A stretch of 64,000 nt of DNA from Cryptosporidium bovis. Its lineage: Eukaryota > Apicomplexa > Conoidasida > Eucoccidiorida > Cryptosporidiidae. The notes beneath the pieces were generated by a model. That model was given only the letters and a program-made list of their open reading frames with translations. It was not told the origin of the DNA and searched no databases. The stretch spans positions 372,001 through 436,000 of the forward strand of contig VHIT02000002.1 of assembly GCA_009768925.2 (NCBI GenBank), written 5' to 3'. This document shows positions 18,739-28,838 of this stretch, piece after piece (positions within the stretch are counted from its first letter, which is position 1; each line of letters opens with the position of its first letter). A program made the position numbers and the translations under genes.

Positions 18739-21222
18739 TTAGGAACCAACTGCGGTACCTCCCAACGCAGGGAAGCATTTTTCGTCAAAATTAATGGTCT
18801 TTTCATGAGAATTTCGAGAGTTCTTAGTGGATATTCTGTCAGAATGGTCACTACTCGTGGTAGTATTTGAGCTAGAATTATTGTTCAGTATTTCATTAAT
18901 AAGGTCCTTAGCAATAGTGCATTGTTCTTTGGTGCCTCTGAGTACAACACGATTAGAGTTTCTTGGAATATCAATTGACTCACAACCTGATTTGTTTATT
19001 ATCTCATTCAAAACACTACCTTTCGAGCCAATTACAAGCCCCATCTTTCCATTTGGAATGTGAACAATTTCCTCAGTTTCATTCGTGGAGTTTTCCAGGG
19101 TATTCTTATTAAACTCAATGAACCTCTCTTTAAGTGCTAGAACATCACTTTTGGGTCCAAGAATTGACATACTGCTCCTTTTTTCTCCAGAGATAACCTG
19201 AACATTAGGATAATCAGAGGTAATCTTTCTGAGTTTAGAACGTTGGCCACCAGTAAACAGTTTATCAAAGGTACGGTTGCCAATATCAATGACCTCCAAG
19301 TAGGCTTCGTTGTTGGTAATATCATCAATCATGGCCACCGCCTTTGCTTTGGCTTCCTCCGAACCCATGATCTCAAGTACAACACTCTTGTTATCTTGCC
19401 TTTTTTGAGTAGATATCACAACTGATGTTAATTTTTCAATCTCCTCTCTCCTTGCGTGATTTAATACTCTAAGTTGTTCTTTATTGATGGTCTTGGTAAT
19501 TGATACATATTGTGCTCTCTCGAAGAGATCTAAAAGAACAGGCTTAGCCCTCTTTATCTCTGCAGCCGGCCCGACCAAAACTACTGAAGATCCAATTCTT
19601 ATAACACCCATTTTATTGGAGTCTCTGAGTCTCGAAAATTCTTCAATAACGTTTCTCGAGACTTTCAGATTGCCTTGGTCCTCTTGTGTGGAGGAATCCT
19701 TCCCTTGTGGACTGAAGAGTCTCCTAATAACTCTGTTATCAACATTAATGCTCTCAACAACAAATGTCTTAATTAACTTCGTAAGTTTTCCTTTTGCTGC
19801 CTCGCAATTATCAGGCTTTCCAAATATCAGTATCTTGCTATCTGGTTGGGACTCAGAAATAGAACTCAAGTTTACAATCTCTCTTGATTTGCTACCAAAT
19901 TGGATTCGAATACTTGTTTCTGTCTCCTTCTCTATTGTCCTAACCGTTGGGAGGAAGTTGAACTGCAATGCCTTTGCGATAATTAATGACAGAGATATTG
20001 AGACGGTATTATTGGAAATACCAGAGTTGTTGTTTATAATCTCAATTACTTTTTTTGTAGAATCCGGGGAACCGGATACCGAAATGGAATTATCTGTTCT
20101 AGATATTATCACAGAGAGCTCTTCCTGTAGTGACCTTAAATTTATACTTGAGTTCATAGAGTATAGTTTTTTGATTACTCTTGGATCGAGATTTACAGTC
20201 TCGTGTGAACTCAAATCTAATCGCTTAATGCTATTCCAACAGTCGTCTATATCCTGAGGTCTACCCGTAATTTGAATCGAATTTCCTGCTCCCTTCTCAA
20301 CCAAGGCTCCGTATTTCTTTTCCAAACTCTTTGCCATTTTTACTCCCGAACCAAATAAAGCGTCCATCAAATTTCCTCTATTATTTGGAAGCTCAAAATT
20401 TCTGGATTCAATTGACTCGCAATCTATTGTATTATCATGCTTCAAATTCCTGACTTTATTAACTAAACGTTTTTGCTTATTATTATCTTGAGCCACTTGA
20501 AGAAGAGATTTATTGACTTCCATCTTCCTCTCTATTTTTGATCTGAGTTCATTGCATTGGTTTTGGAAGTTCTTATAATTTTCGTATAAAGAAGCAACCA
20601 CCAACAACTCCTTCAAATGAGTTTGGAACTCCTTGTCAAACTCCTCTTCTTGTTGTTTTGACGCGATCTCAAAGTCTTTAAGTTGTTCACAAATGGTGGA
20701 AACGGTTAAGTGCTTCGGAGGCTTCTTTAAATTGGACGACTCCTCCGAGAGTATCAATGTTATATCACTCAGTATCTCCCTCATCACTCTATCCTGCTCT
20801 CCCTTTCTACTTAGTACCTCTTCTATTGGAAGTGTTGAGAGATCAACTAATGATCTTAAGCGAGAGTTTGTTTTTGAAAGAAAATCTGATCTTTTCTTTG
20901 ACTGTGGATCCTCAGGCAACATTTCCTCAATTTCTTTTTTCGTAAGGGGTTTCCTTGCTACACTCTTACCTTCTACTCCCTGCCTCGATTTATCAGTTTC
21001 TATGTTCTTCTTCTTGAGCCTCCTTTTAAGGTTCTTCTTTTGAGTTACTGAAAGACCTGAGAAATCAACCACATTCTGAGTCTCAACTACTTCCATCTTT
21101 TGTGGCTCTATTACATCTATCTTCTCTTTATCCTTCAATTCTGTTCCTGCGCGATTGTTAAATGTTTTCTGCTTCCCCTTCCCCGAGGAATTCTTATTTT
21201 GGTTTGGTCTCTTTTTCGCCAT
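18739..21222 (-). CDS. Multi-KH-domain RNA-binding protein, vigilin/Scp160-like
   Basis: 827 aa from ATG 21222. The N-terminal 130 residues are Lys/Arg-rich and low complexity, followed by a charged helical region. The remainder looks like successive KH-type folds, most lacking the GxxG loop. The best is the last, with IPNGKMGLVIGSKG and RVVLRGTKEQC (about residues 715-780), where the GSKG loop is intact. Many degenerate KH repeats with a few intact ones is the pattern of vigilin/Scp160, proteins that bind mRNA on polysomes and the ER. The C-terminal tail is Ser/Asn-rich and ends with a FPALGG segment. The family call is an inference from this pattern; another multi-KH protein is possible. 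Confidence 0.65.
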   Translation of the reverse strand: MAKKRPNQNKNSSGKGKQKTFNNRAGTELKDKEKIDVIEPQKMEVVETQNVVDFSGLSVTQKKNLKRRLKKKNIETDKSRQGVEGKSVARKPLTKKEIEEMLPEDPQSKKRSDFLSKTNSRLRSLVDLSTLPIEEVLSRKGEQDRVMREILSDITLILSEESSNLKKPPKHLTVSTICEQLKDFEIASKQQEEEFDKEFQTHLKELLVVASLYENYKNFQNQCNELRSKIERKMEVNKSLLQVAQDNNKQKRLVNKVRNLKHDNTIDCESIESRNFELPNNRGNLMDALFGSGVKMAKSLEKKYGALVEKGAGNSIQITGRPQDIDDCWNSIKRLDLSSHETVNLDPRVIKKLYSMNSSINLRSLQEELSVIISRTDNSISVSGSPDSTKKVIEIINNNSGISNNTVSISLSLIIAKALQFNFLPTVRTIEKETETSIRIQFGSKSREIVNLSSISESQPDSKILIFGKPDNCEAAKGKLTKLIKTFVVESINVDNRVIRRLFSPQGKDSSTQEDQGNLKVSRNVIEEFSRLRDSNKMGVIRIGSSVVLVGPAAEIKRAKPVLLDLFERAQYVSITKTINKEQLRVLNHARREEIEKLTSVVISTQKRQDNKSVVLEIMGSEEAKAKAVAMIDDITNNEAYLEVIDIGNRTFDKLFTGGQRSKLRKITSDYPNVQVISGEKRSSMSILGPKSDVLALKERFIEFNKNTLENSTNETEEIVHIPNGKMGLVIGSKGSVLNEIINKSGCESIDIPRNSNRVVLRGTKEQCTIAKDLINEILNNNSSSNTTTSSDHSDRISTKNSRNSHEKTINFDEKCFPALGGTAVGS

Positions 21223-22318
21223 TTTGTATATTTGTTACTATCTCTATATATCTAATGAATTGAAAGTTATATACAAGGTTTAATAATTTCAACTTTAAAG
21301 TATGTCCTTCGGGACGTTATTTTCTTCCTCTTAATCTCTTCAATTGAGCAACTTTATAGCCAATTTATAAATTCTATTACTAGACTACAAATATGTATTT
21401 GTGTTATTTATTTATCTACTATATGATTTGATGCCGTTGCACCTAACTAGAGGTTAAGTCTATATATATTTCTTTATTTAATAGTTCACCTTTGTATCTT
21501 CTTTTGGCTATTCTATATTTACGGTTCTATATACATTATATATATATGTACACTCCGTCCTGTATCTTCGTAGTTTTTCAGTTCTATCCTCTAACTCCAC
21601 TCACCTCTCTATCTTTGTTTCAGAAAATAATTTAAAGAAAGTCTACGACTTTTCCAGTCAAATCTACTACTGTTTACCTCTATCACTTTTTTAACCCCTC
21701 AGTCCTATTTGAGCTCACAAAAAGTCGTGTAAGCGCAAAATGTAGAAACTATAAGCTTATTTACAGTAGTATCCCTAATTTGTGTCTACTTATTCGAGCT
21801 AGTCAAACTAATTTTTAAATGTATCTTAAGTGGGGTCATGTTTTGGCGGTCCACTTATATGTGTCCATTTGTTTTCCTTAATATTTGCACTAAAATATCA
21901 AATACCAGTGTGAGACAAAAAAAAAATCTTATATCCCGCCTTCTAAATCCTCTAATTTCCGTATTTTAGTAAACAATTAATTCATTAATTGGTTTGTTGA
22001 TATATTTGCTGTTATAGGTGTACTTGATATTAAATTTGTTTTTACTGCACGATAGGTCTCTGTTATTGCAAACATACATGATTATTCCTCTGTATGTGCG
22101 TCTTCCTCTCTCACTTGCTCCGCAACCTCCGCATAGTTTTCAGAACCTCAGTTTGTATCCTCGTTTTTTTTGCTAAATTCCTTTCTTTTTTCTAACTCTC
22201 CCGTTTTTATAGAGGGTTCCCCCTGTAAACATATGTGCAATCCCTCACTGAGAATGGTTATCGGAGGGAAACAGTGCGCTGCTTAGGATTTTTTGCTCCA
22301 TCTCAACTACCTTATTTG
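21223..22318. promoter_or_regulatory. Divergent intergenic region between the KH protein and NDH2
   Basis: About 1.1 kb with no supported gene. It is AT-rich with TATATA runs near 21460-21550 and pyrimidine-rich stretches before NDH2. GC-core elements are TTTTGGCGGT at 21841-21850 and ATCCCGCC at 21933-21940. The open frame of NDH2 extends 84 nt into this region from a GTG at 22235 without an ATG. Confidence 0.35.
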
Positions 22319-23986
22319 ATGGCAGTTTTGTATTGTATCGAAATAGGAAATATGTTTGGTTTCATTTCTTCCGCAATTTCGAAAATAGGAACTAAAATAG
22401 GTAATATAGGTATTATTAAAAGTTTTAGTAACGAGGATAAGAATGTGGAAAAGAAGAGAATAGTTTTCCTAGGAGGAGGATGGGGATTTATAACCATATC
22501 TTCTAAACTTGATTTATTTTCGAATGATGTGTGTGTTATAGAACAGAACGACTCTTATAACTTCACGCCATTGATTACTCAGATAGTTTCGAATAGAATT
22601 CCGAAAGAAGTTTGCGAGATACCATTTTCGGAGTTGACCGATAAGGGTAGGAAGGGGAAAATAAGACATATCAAGGGAAGAGCTGTTGGAGTTGACAAAC
22701 ACAAAAAAGAAGTAATTTATCTAGATTTGGTAGATGGTGATGTGGCTCTAGAAAAAAGATTGCCTTATGACTATCTCGTTTTCAATATTGGAAATGATAA
22801 CTGCGACTACGTTCCAGGAGTGAAAGAGAATGCACTATTCATAAAAACAGTTTCAGACGCTCTTAAATTGAGAGAAGTAGTTATTGGAAATATCAAAGAT
22901 GTGACAAAAAGATGGAATTCAATGAGTGAAGAAGAAAAGAAAGCAAGACTCACATTTGTAGTTTCTGGTGGAGGGCCAACTGGAGTTGAATTATCCGGTG
23001 CATTTTCTGAGATAGTACGTGATTTCACCTCGAGGAAGGAATTCAAACACTTATTACCCTTAATATCAATTATTATTTTACAGAAAGCAGATAGGCTCAT
23101 ACCGTGTATGGATGAAAAAGCATCAGAGTATGTTAAAAGTATACTTGAAACAAAGGCCAATGTCAAAGTTATGCTTGAAACAGAACTTATAAATGCTTCT
23201 AAGACTGATGTCACAATAAAGAGAGGAAACAATGAAGAGACCATTCCATATGGTTTGTTTGTTTGGGCTTCTGGAGCTTCTCCGTGCCCTTTAACAATAC
23301 AAATATGTGAGAATATCCAAGAGCAAAGAGACAAAATCGTTGGTGGGAAGGCAAAAGCAATTCTAGTAAATGAAAGGCTCCAGGTATACGGAATTCCAGA
23401 TGCCTTTTCCTTGGGGGATTGCACATTGATTGTTCCTACTAAGCTTTCTGACAAGCTTGAGGAAATATATAGCAGAGCATTGGAGTCCTCTAAAAAACCA
23501 AGTGTCTCATTTCTCGAAAACGACAAATTGTTGAACAATGATTTTCCACAATTAGTAAATATATCAGAAATTGAAGACTTAAATAAAGATAGAGTGTTGA
23601 GTAAAGAAGAATTTAAGAGTCTTCTGGAGAGGTTGGATATTATGTACCAATCGCCTCCTCCTGCATCGCAAACTGCCTCTCAACAAGGTGAATATTTATC
23701 GAATATTTTGAATAATTGCTCTCTTGGGGGCAATAACAAAAGGTTTCCTGTATTTAAATATAGGTGGTTTGGAATGTTCAGTTATATATATAATGATTAC
23801 ATTATTATTTATAATCCAAAATTTACTATGTCAGGAGGTTATCACACCATTCTCTTTTGGAGATTCCTTTATGCTTTGTTGGTTCCATCTCTTAACTCTA
23901 AACTAGCTCTTGCAGGTGCATGGACAACCAAACTTTTATCACCTTTTGGATTTGGAAGAGATGAAGCCATTTATTTAATTAATTAA
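22319..23986 (+). CDS. NDH2: Type II (alternative) NADH dehydrogenase with an EF-hand insertion
   Basis: 555 aa from ATG 22319; a later in-frame ATG at 22352 is also possible. NDH2 is a single-subunit flavoenzyme that passes electrons from NADH to quinone without pumping protons. The FAD-binding fold starts with VFLGGGWGF, the NADH-binding fold contains VSGGGPTGVELSG, and the second FAD motif is SLGDC. Between SLGDC and the PPASQTASQQGEYL block lies an insertion of about 75 residues holding an EF-hand loop that starts at Asp420 (DLNKDRVLSKEE), with acidic or polar ligands at positions 1, 3, 5, 9 and 12. This is where plant and fungal NDB-type enzymes carry their Ca2+-binding domain. The C-terminus has the amphipathic WRFLYALLVPS segment used for membrane binding. 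Mitosome location is inferred. Confidence 0.93.
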   Translation: MAVLYCIEIGNMFGFISSAISKIGTKIGNIGIIKSFSNEDKNVEKKRIVFLGGGWGFITISSKLDLFSNDVCVIEQNDSYNFTPLITQIVSNRIPKEVCEIPFSELTDKGRKGKIRHIKGRAVGVDKHKKEVIYLDLVDGDVALEKRLPYDYLVFNIGNDNCDYVPGVKENALFIKTVSDALKLREVVIGNIKDVTKRWNSMSEEEKKARLTFVVSGGGPTGVELSGAFSEIVRDFTSRKEFKHLLPLISIIILQKADRLIPCMDEKASEYVKSILETKANVKVMLETELINASKTDVTIKRGNNEETIPYGLFVWASGASPCPLTIQICENIQEQRDKIVGGKAKAILVNERLQVYGIPDAFSLGDCTLIVPTKLSDKLEEIYSRALESSKKPSVSFLENDKLLNNDFPQLVNISEIEDLNKDRVLSKEEFKSLLERLDIMYQSPPPASQTASQQGEYLSNILNNCSLGGNNKRFPVFKYRWFGMFSYIYNDYIIIYNPKFTMSGGYHTILFWRFLYALLVPSLNSKLALAGAWTTKLLSPFGFGRDEAIYLIN

Positions 23987-24294
23987 TAGAAAGTAGCCAA
24001 TAGACGACCTCTAGCTTTCCCACTCTCCGAGTTTCTATTTTCTTTATAATTAATTTTCTATTTAAATAATATTACAGTACTCTTTTTGTGTTGATGAATT
24101 TCCATTGTTTGCGGGTATAGGTGTTTGATTACAATTTCATTGTTTCTAGAGAATTAGATAAACGGCGAAACTCTAAATAGCATGGGGAGAGGTGCAGTGA
24201 AATCAAAGTTATGTGTTCTAATTATAAGCAAAATTATGTAAACGAAAACAAAATGGTCCCTTGTTTAACTAACAGCTCTATACTGGAAGTACTG
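23987..24294. other. Convergent intergenic region between NDH2 and gamma-COP
   Basis: 308 bp between two gene ends. AT-rich with no ORF, repeat or RNA signal that I can support. It should hold the two 3' ends. Confidence 0.4.
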
Positions 24295-27117
24295 TTAAAC
24301 AGCCTCAAAACAACCTATCACATCTAGACAAACAGACTCTTCGGTGGATCTGCAGGCGATTTTAACCAAACAACCAAGTTCAGAATTGTTGACGATAATA
24401 GCAGTGCAAAGAAAGGGAGTTGTTGAGAAATAGGTACCAGAGAAAAGGAGTGTGTGGTTAGTAGCCTCTGGAGCAACCTTTTCTGATCCATCACAAGGAG
24501 CTGCATTTACGAGAGAAAGAAGCCCGTTTACTGCAGCGGGAATTGTTTTGTAAGAAAAAGAGAATTTGGCAATATGCTCAACTCCATTAGTCTCAAGAAT
24601 GCTCCAAGTATTTCTAAATTCACCATGCCTCATTATGTTCGGAAGAATGCAATCACTATGTGAAATTGTAAGAGGGTCTATAGTAAAAACGTCATTATAC
24701 CCTATTTGATCATCTTCATCACAGTAAATATAGTCCAATCTACATGGAATAACATTTGATGTACTTGGAAAACGACTTTCTGTTATATTTTCAATTAATA
24801 CAATAATAAAATCTGTCTGCGAAGGTTCAAGTATTTGTATTGGAATACTACCTAATATGGAGAATCCATTAATATCCGAACCAAATTCTATCTTGATCTC
24901 CTTCAAAGTTGCATTATTAAGGGTATTTGAAACTTGAAATTCAAGAGCAACATACTTCCCTTCCTCGAAAAAGTGTTTCCTAACATTGACCAAGTATTCA
25001 GACTCATTCTCTGTAAGTGGAATGCAAGTAGATGCAAACAAGTGTTTGCCGATTTTTTCAATGGGAACAATACTTGAGATCCTCTCAAAAATAGTTGATA
25101 GTGAAGACTTGATTCTCATATCACCAAAATCTGTTGCAACTAAAGAGGAAGCCTCAAAGGCAGAAGCCATTTGGTTTCCTCCTACTCCTGCCATTGATGC
25201 AGTGCCAAACCTAGAAAGATTTTCCATAGATTGGGAGTTAGAGTCAACTCTAAATGTTGAATTATACTTTGTACAGGATTCAGGTGCAATTAGTGGCAAG
25301 TTATCCAAATCAACAAATCTCCCTGGATCATTTTGAACAACTTCCTTAAGATATATATGCAATCCATTTATTTTATCCAAATCTTTGGTCAAGATGCTTT
25401 CATCAAAAAACAGGTCTGGAGATGAGACAGTATCTTGATAATCGTCATCTCCGGAAGAATCGGCATTCGTTGACCTTCCATCAATAATTTTCGAATAAAT
25501 GTTCGTTCTATCCCTAACTTCGTCGTCGTTATCTACAGAACAGACATGAAGGAGTGTCTTTATGTCTCCTTTTATGTCTTCACAACTTAGAGCAATCCTC
25601 GCAAGGGCGTCAATGCTTGCAGCTCTGACAGCAGAACTTTCAAGTATAAGTCTATTGTATATATATCTGACATATCTAGATGGGTTATTGGCCTTTGGAA
25701 TGTTTTTACCTAAAAATCCAAGGATTCTTATAATTATCACGGGATATTCGCAATCTTCAATTGTTTCGCAAATGTGATATAGAATGTTCTCTAATATGCT
25801 CGGAATTTCGTCAGAAATTTCAAATAAAGTGTCTATAACATATGATTTAAATTCCAAACTTCCTTCTTCTCTGAGATTTGTGGAAAGGAAAGATAGTATA
25901 CTTTTATGCCTATTTGGATATTTTAAAATGAGATTTTTCGACGCTTTTACAATATCTTTCTTTCCACCGTCACTTATATCACTTATAAATGTTGGTATTT
26001 GTTTGACGAGCTTGTCTAAATTGTTTTCCTGAGCTACTTTAAGTAGAATAGTCAAAACCAATGTAGCAACAACTCTATTTGAATCGTTTAATAGAGGTTC
26101 GAGTTCGTGTTGACACTTAAAAACTATATTAGGATTTACATCTGCCAGTGTATTTAATATTCTAACAGCTGAAAATCTTGCGACAGGCGTGGTAGAATTT
26201 AAGAGCATCTGGAGAGAATTAGTTATTTGGTTGGTGTCTATAAAACCAATGGCTCTTTGATCTTGCTGTTCATGGAGGTACTTCATGATATCAGTTGCAC
26301 CAATTGCAGCTTCTAGTAAAACAATCTCATTTCTGCTCCTAAGCATAGTGTGAAATCCATCTATTATCCAAGTTAAGTCTTCAGACAATTCTTGATTTTT
26401 CATTAACATAAACAAATTCTTCATCTGTCTTAACATCAAACATTCGCTATATGAAGATTTTATTGGAAGTTTACAAAGCATTTCAGTTATTTTTTGTATC
26501 GCTAAGCGATCATTATTTCTTAATTCTAATAAAAGTATGATTGCATGATACTGAACCATACCGTCCCTACCCTGTATACACTCACTGATCTCATTTAACC
26601 ATCTTCTTGGAATATCTGCATGACCCCTTAAGGCCAAATTGTAACCGCAAATCAAAGCACTGCTAGCAACAAACGAATTTTTATCTACTATCGCTGATTT
26701 CAAATACCTTTCTATTTGACCAATCATCGTCCCATCTGCCATTTTACTTATCACTCTTAGAGAATTTGCTCTATAGCAGTCATTATTACTATTCATATCT
26801 TTTATTAAGGAACTTATAACCACAAAGGCTTCACTTTCGCTTACTTTTAAACTTTTTATTGCCAAATAAACCAACCTCCTTAGTTCCTGGTTATTTGACT
26901 GAAACAACCTTGTTATTCCAAAAAAAAGGTCCGACCACTCTTGATCGGTTAGCTTCTCACCACAGTTTATCATATTTAGTATCTTTGTTAAAACATCGCA
27001 ACATTTTTTGGAATTAAGTGGTGCTTCACTAAAGCATCTTGTTTCCTGCAAAATAGAACTTTTGTCTCCCGAAAACGGGTTCAGTACAACTCCTTTATCG
27101 TCACTCTTTAGGTCCAT
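24295..27117 (-). CDS. COPG: Coatomer subunit gamma (gamma-COP)
   Basis: 940 aa from ATG 27117. Gamma-COP is part of the COPI coat that drives Golgi-to-ER and intra-Golgi transport. The N-terminal block is diagnostic: NPFSGDKSSILQETRCFSEA, then KKCCDVLTKILNMIN, then TRLFQSNNQELRRLVYLAIK. A HEAT/ARM solenoid runs to about residue 540 (VQYHAIILLLELRNNDRLA is typical). A flexible acidic linker follows at about 540-590. The C-terminal appendage domain begins near 650 and ends with FSGTYFSTTPFLC and a terminal GCFEAV. Length is close to the usual 870-900 residues. It is divergent from PSF3 across 697 bp. Confidence 0.95.
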   Translation of the reverse strand: MDLKSDDKGVVLNPFSGDKSSILQETRCFSEAPLNSKKCCDVLTKILNMINCGEKLTDQEWSDLFFGITRLFQSNNQELRRLVYLAIKSLKVSESEAFVVISSLIKDMNSNNDCYRANSLRVISKMADGTMIGQIERYLKSAIVDKNSFVASSALICGYNLALRGHADIPRRWLNEISECIQGRDGMVQYHAIILLLELRNNDRLAIQKITEMLCKLPIKSSYSECLMLRQMKNLFMLMKNQELSEDLTWIIDGFHTMLRSRNEIVLLEAAIGATDIMKYLHEQQDQRAIGFIDTNQITNSLQMLLNSTTPVARFSAVRILNTLADVNPNIVFKCQHELEPLLNDSNRVVATLVLTILLKVAQENNLDKLVKQIPTFISDISDGGKKDIVKASKNLILKYPNRHKSILSFLSTNLREEGSLEFKSYVIDTLFEISDEIPSILENILYHICETIEDCEYPVIIIRILGFLGKNIPKANNPSRYVRYIYNRLILESSAVRAASIDALARIALSCEDIKGDIKTLLHVCSVDNDDEVRDRTNIYSKIIDGRSTNADSSGDDDYQDTVSSPDLFFDESILTKDLDKINGLHIYLKEVVQNDPGRFVDLDNLPLIAPESCTKYNSTFRVDSNSQSMENLSRFGTASMAGVGGNQMASAFEASSLVATDFGDMRIKSSLSTIFERISSIVPIEKIGKHLFASTCIPLTENESEYLVNVRKHFFEEGKYVALEFQVSNTLNNATLKEIKIEFGSDINGFSILGSIPIQILEPSQTDFIIVLIENITESRFPSTSNVIPCRLDYIYCDEDDQIGYNDVFTIDPLTISHSDCILPNIMRHGEFRNTWSILETNGVEHIAKFSFSYKTIPAAVNGLLSLVNAAPCDGSEKVAPEATNHTLLFSGTYFSTTPFLCTAIIVNNSELGCLVKIACRSTEESVCLDVIGCFEAV

Positions 27118-27814
27118 CTCCTTTTTACCTTCCCTTCTCCGTCAAAAGGTTAATATCACTATTAGTATCAGAATTTCCTTATTCGAGACGTTATTAGGAC
27201 AAAACTCTCCACCGCATCAATTTATTTTGTGTTACTTACCTATTAATTTATTTTTTCCCCTTGAATCTGTATTTAATTTTCTTCCAACTTCCCCCTCTAT
27301 TCTATAACTCACAATTATTATATATTGCCACTAATACGATGCCTCCAATTTAATTACACTACTTTACCGCCATAAATCTTTTTTCATTGTACACTAAAAT
27401 TATAATAGTTAATATTTGTGATTTTTATATATTTTTATCTTTAGTTTTGACTTCCTTTTTCTTTTACTGGCAGAATATAAGCTAATTATATATTTTTCCA
27501 GAAACACACACCATTTACCTTCTATGTACACTAATTGATTAAAATCTCTTCCTCATTTACATTTTCTGTACCAACACGATCTTAATGGAAAAAAAAACCT
27601 TTAGTTTGAAAATTACTTTAATGAATGAATTAAAGATATTGCCTTTAAAGTGATGCTTTCTATTTTGGCTCTTGACTCTCCTAGATATATATTCTTTATT
27701 TACATTAATAGATTAATATAAAAAATGAGTGTTTGCCGCCAAAGCCCACATTTCTTAGAGTGTTGGTTACCTGTTTAATTATGGAGGTAGTTAAAAATAG
27801 GTTAGAAGGGGAAT
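27118..27814. promoter_or_regulatory. Divergent promoter region between gamma-COP and PSF3
   Basis: 697 bp, AT-rich. TTTACCGCC at 27363-27371 and the palindrome-like TTTGCCGCCAAA at 27732-27743 are GC-core elements; the latter sits about 70 bp before the PSF3 start, as expected for a cell-cycle (E2F-like) site at a replication gene. An ATG at 27781 opens only a short frame and is not the start used in the PSF3 model. Confidence 0.4.
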
Positions 27815-28712
27815 ATGAATTGGGAGTCAGGAAGATTGTCAGAGTTTATTAATGCGAGAAATTCTTTGAGGAGTCGTGTTTTTTCAAATTTTGAGTGGGA
27901 TATTGACCACTTGCTTGTGAACGAAACAGTAAGTTTAAGAGTATAAAGGGTGGGGTTACAATAAAATAATAGGATTTGGAATAAGTAATAGTTCCGTAGT
28001 CACTAAAACTCTGTTGTTATTTTAATAAATATTCCATACTTCCTATTTATACACTCTATCGACGATATTTGTGTTATCTAACTGTTCGCGTTAACATAAA
28101 TAACGCAGCTTCTCCCCTGTGTAATGGTTTCAAACCAAAAGGAATGCGCATTTATGAATAATGAGACCAGAATTAAAGATATAAACGATGTAAGTAAGCA
28201 TTAAATCAATTAAATTAGGCAGTGTTATTTTAAAGCGAATAAATTGTACGTGTATTAAACTGTTAACTTAGATTTTGGCAGGTGAAAAACTAAAACTACC
28301 TACTTGGCTCGCTAGAGAGTTGCAACATAGGGGATTTATTGAGATAAATACTCCAGATTTTTTATCTTCCAAAATGTCAAATGCATTAAAGACAGATCCT
28401 TACAGTATAGATTTGAATGTAGTTACTCCTTATTTTTTCCAGATCAGTGTTATATTATCAAATATTTTCCAGGACGACTCTTTTCTCGGTATATTACTTG
28501 AGTCATTTAGAAATCGCCTGGAGAAATTATATCTCATTACACTTTGCCTCCAAACTCCAAATTCCATTGGCTACTCGAAACTAAATAACGATCACACGAG
28601 AGCATTCCTAAAATCACTCACATGTATTGAAAAGAAAATATTGGAAAATTCTTCAATAAGATACTTACAGTGTTATAATAGCTATTTCTGTAAAAGGAAG
28701 GTTTTAGAATAA
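27815..28712 (+). CDS. PSF3: GINS complex subunit PSF3 (three exons)
   Basis: Spliced model: exon 1 27815-27928, intron 27929-28108 (GTAAGT to GCAG), exon 2 28109-28189, intron 28190-28271 (GTAAGT to TTAG), exon 3 28272-28712. All junctions are phase 0 and the product is 211 aa, close to the 194-216 of yeast and human PSF3. GINS joins CDC45 and MCM in the replicative helicase. Exon 1 gives FEWDIDHLLVNET and exon 2 continues LLPC, matching the PSF3 N-terminal D-D-L/T-x-x-P-C arrangement. Exon 3 has KLKLPTWLARELQHRGFIEI, the family's LPLWLA block, and a helical C-terminal domain ending with KRK. Exon 3 alone starts without an ATG, which supports the upstream exons. Intron 1 (180 bp) is long for this window. 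Confidence 0.8.
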
Positions 28713-28838
28713 GTGGATTTATACAAGATAATAGTATAACGAACAAATAAAAAAATTAATCTAATTTATCTTGGCGTCACGTTAATTTTGTACTTCATGA
28801 GGCAAAAAGTGACAAATGTGAATTTAAAAGAACGAATT

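Noticed and set aside
18594-18870. Plus-strand frames near the KH gene end
   Set aside because: They run antisense into the KH gene and have no recognised domain.
19484-20257. 257-codon plus-strand frame
   Set aside because: Shadow of the KH-domain gene on the opposite strand; composition is what one expects from reversed coding sequence.
22807-23538. 243-codon minus-strand frame
   Set aside because: Lies wholly inside NDH2 in antisense and has no family signature.
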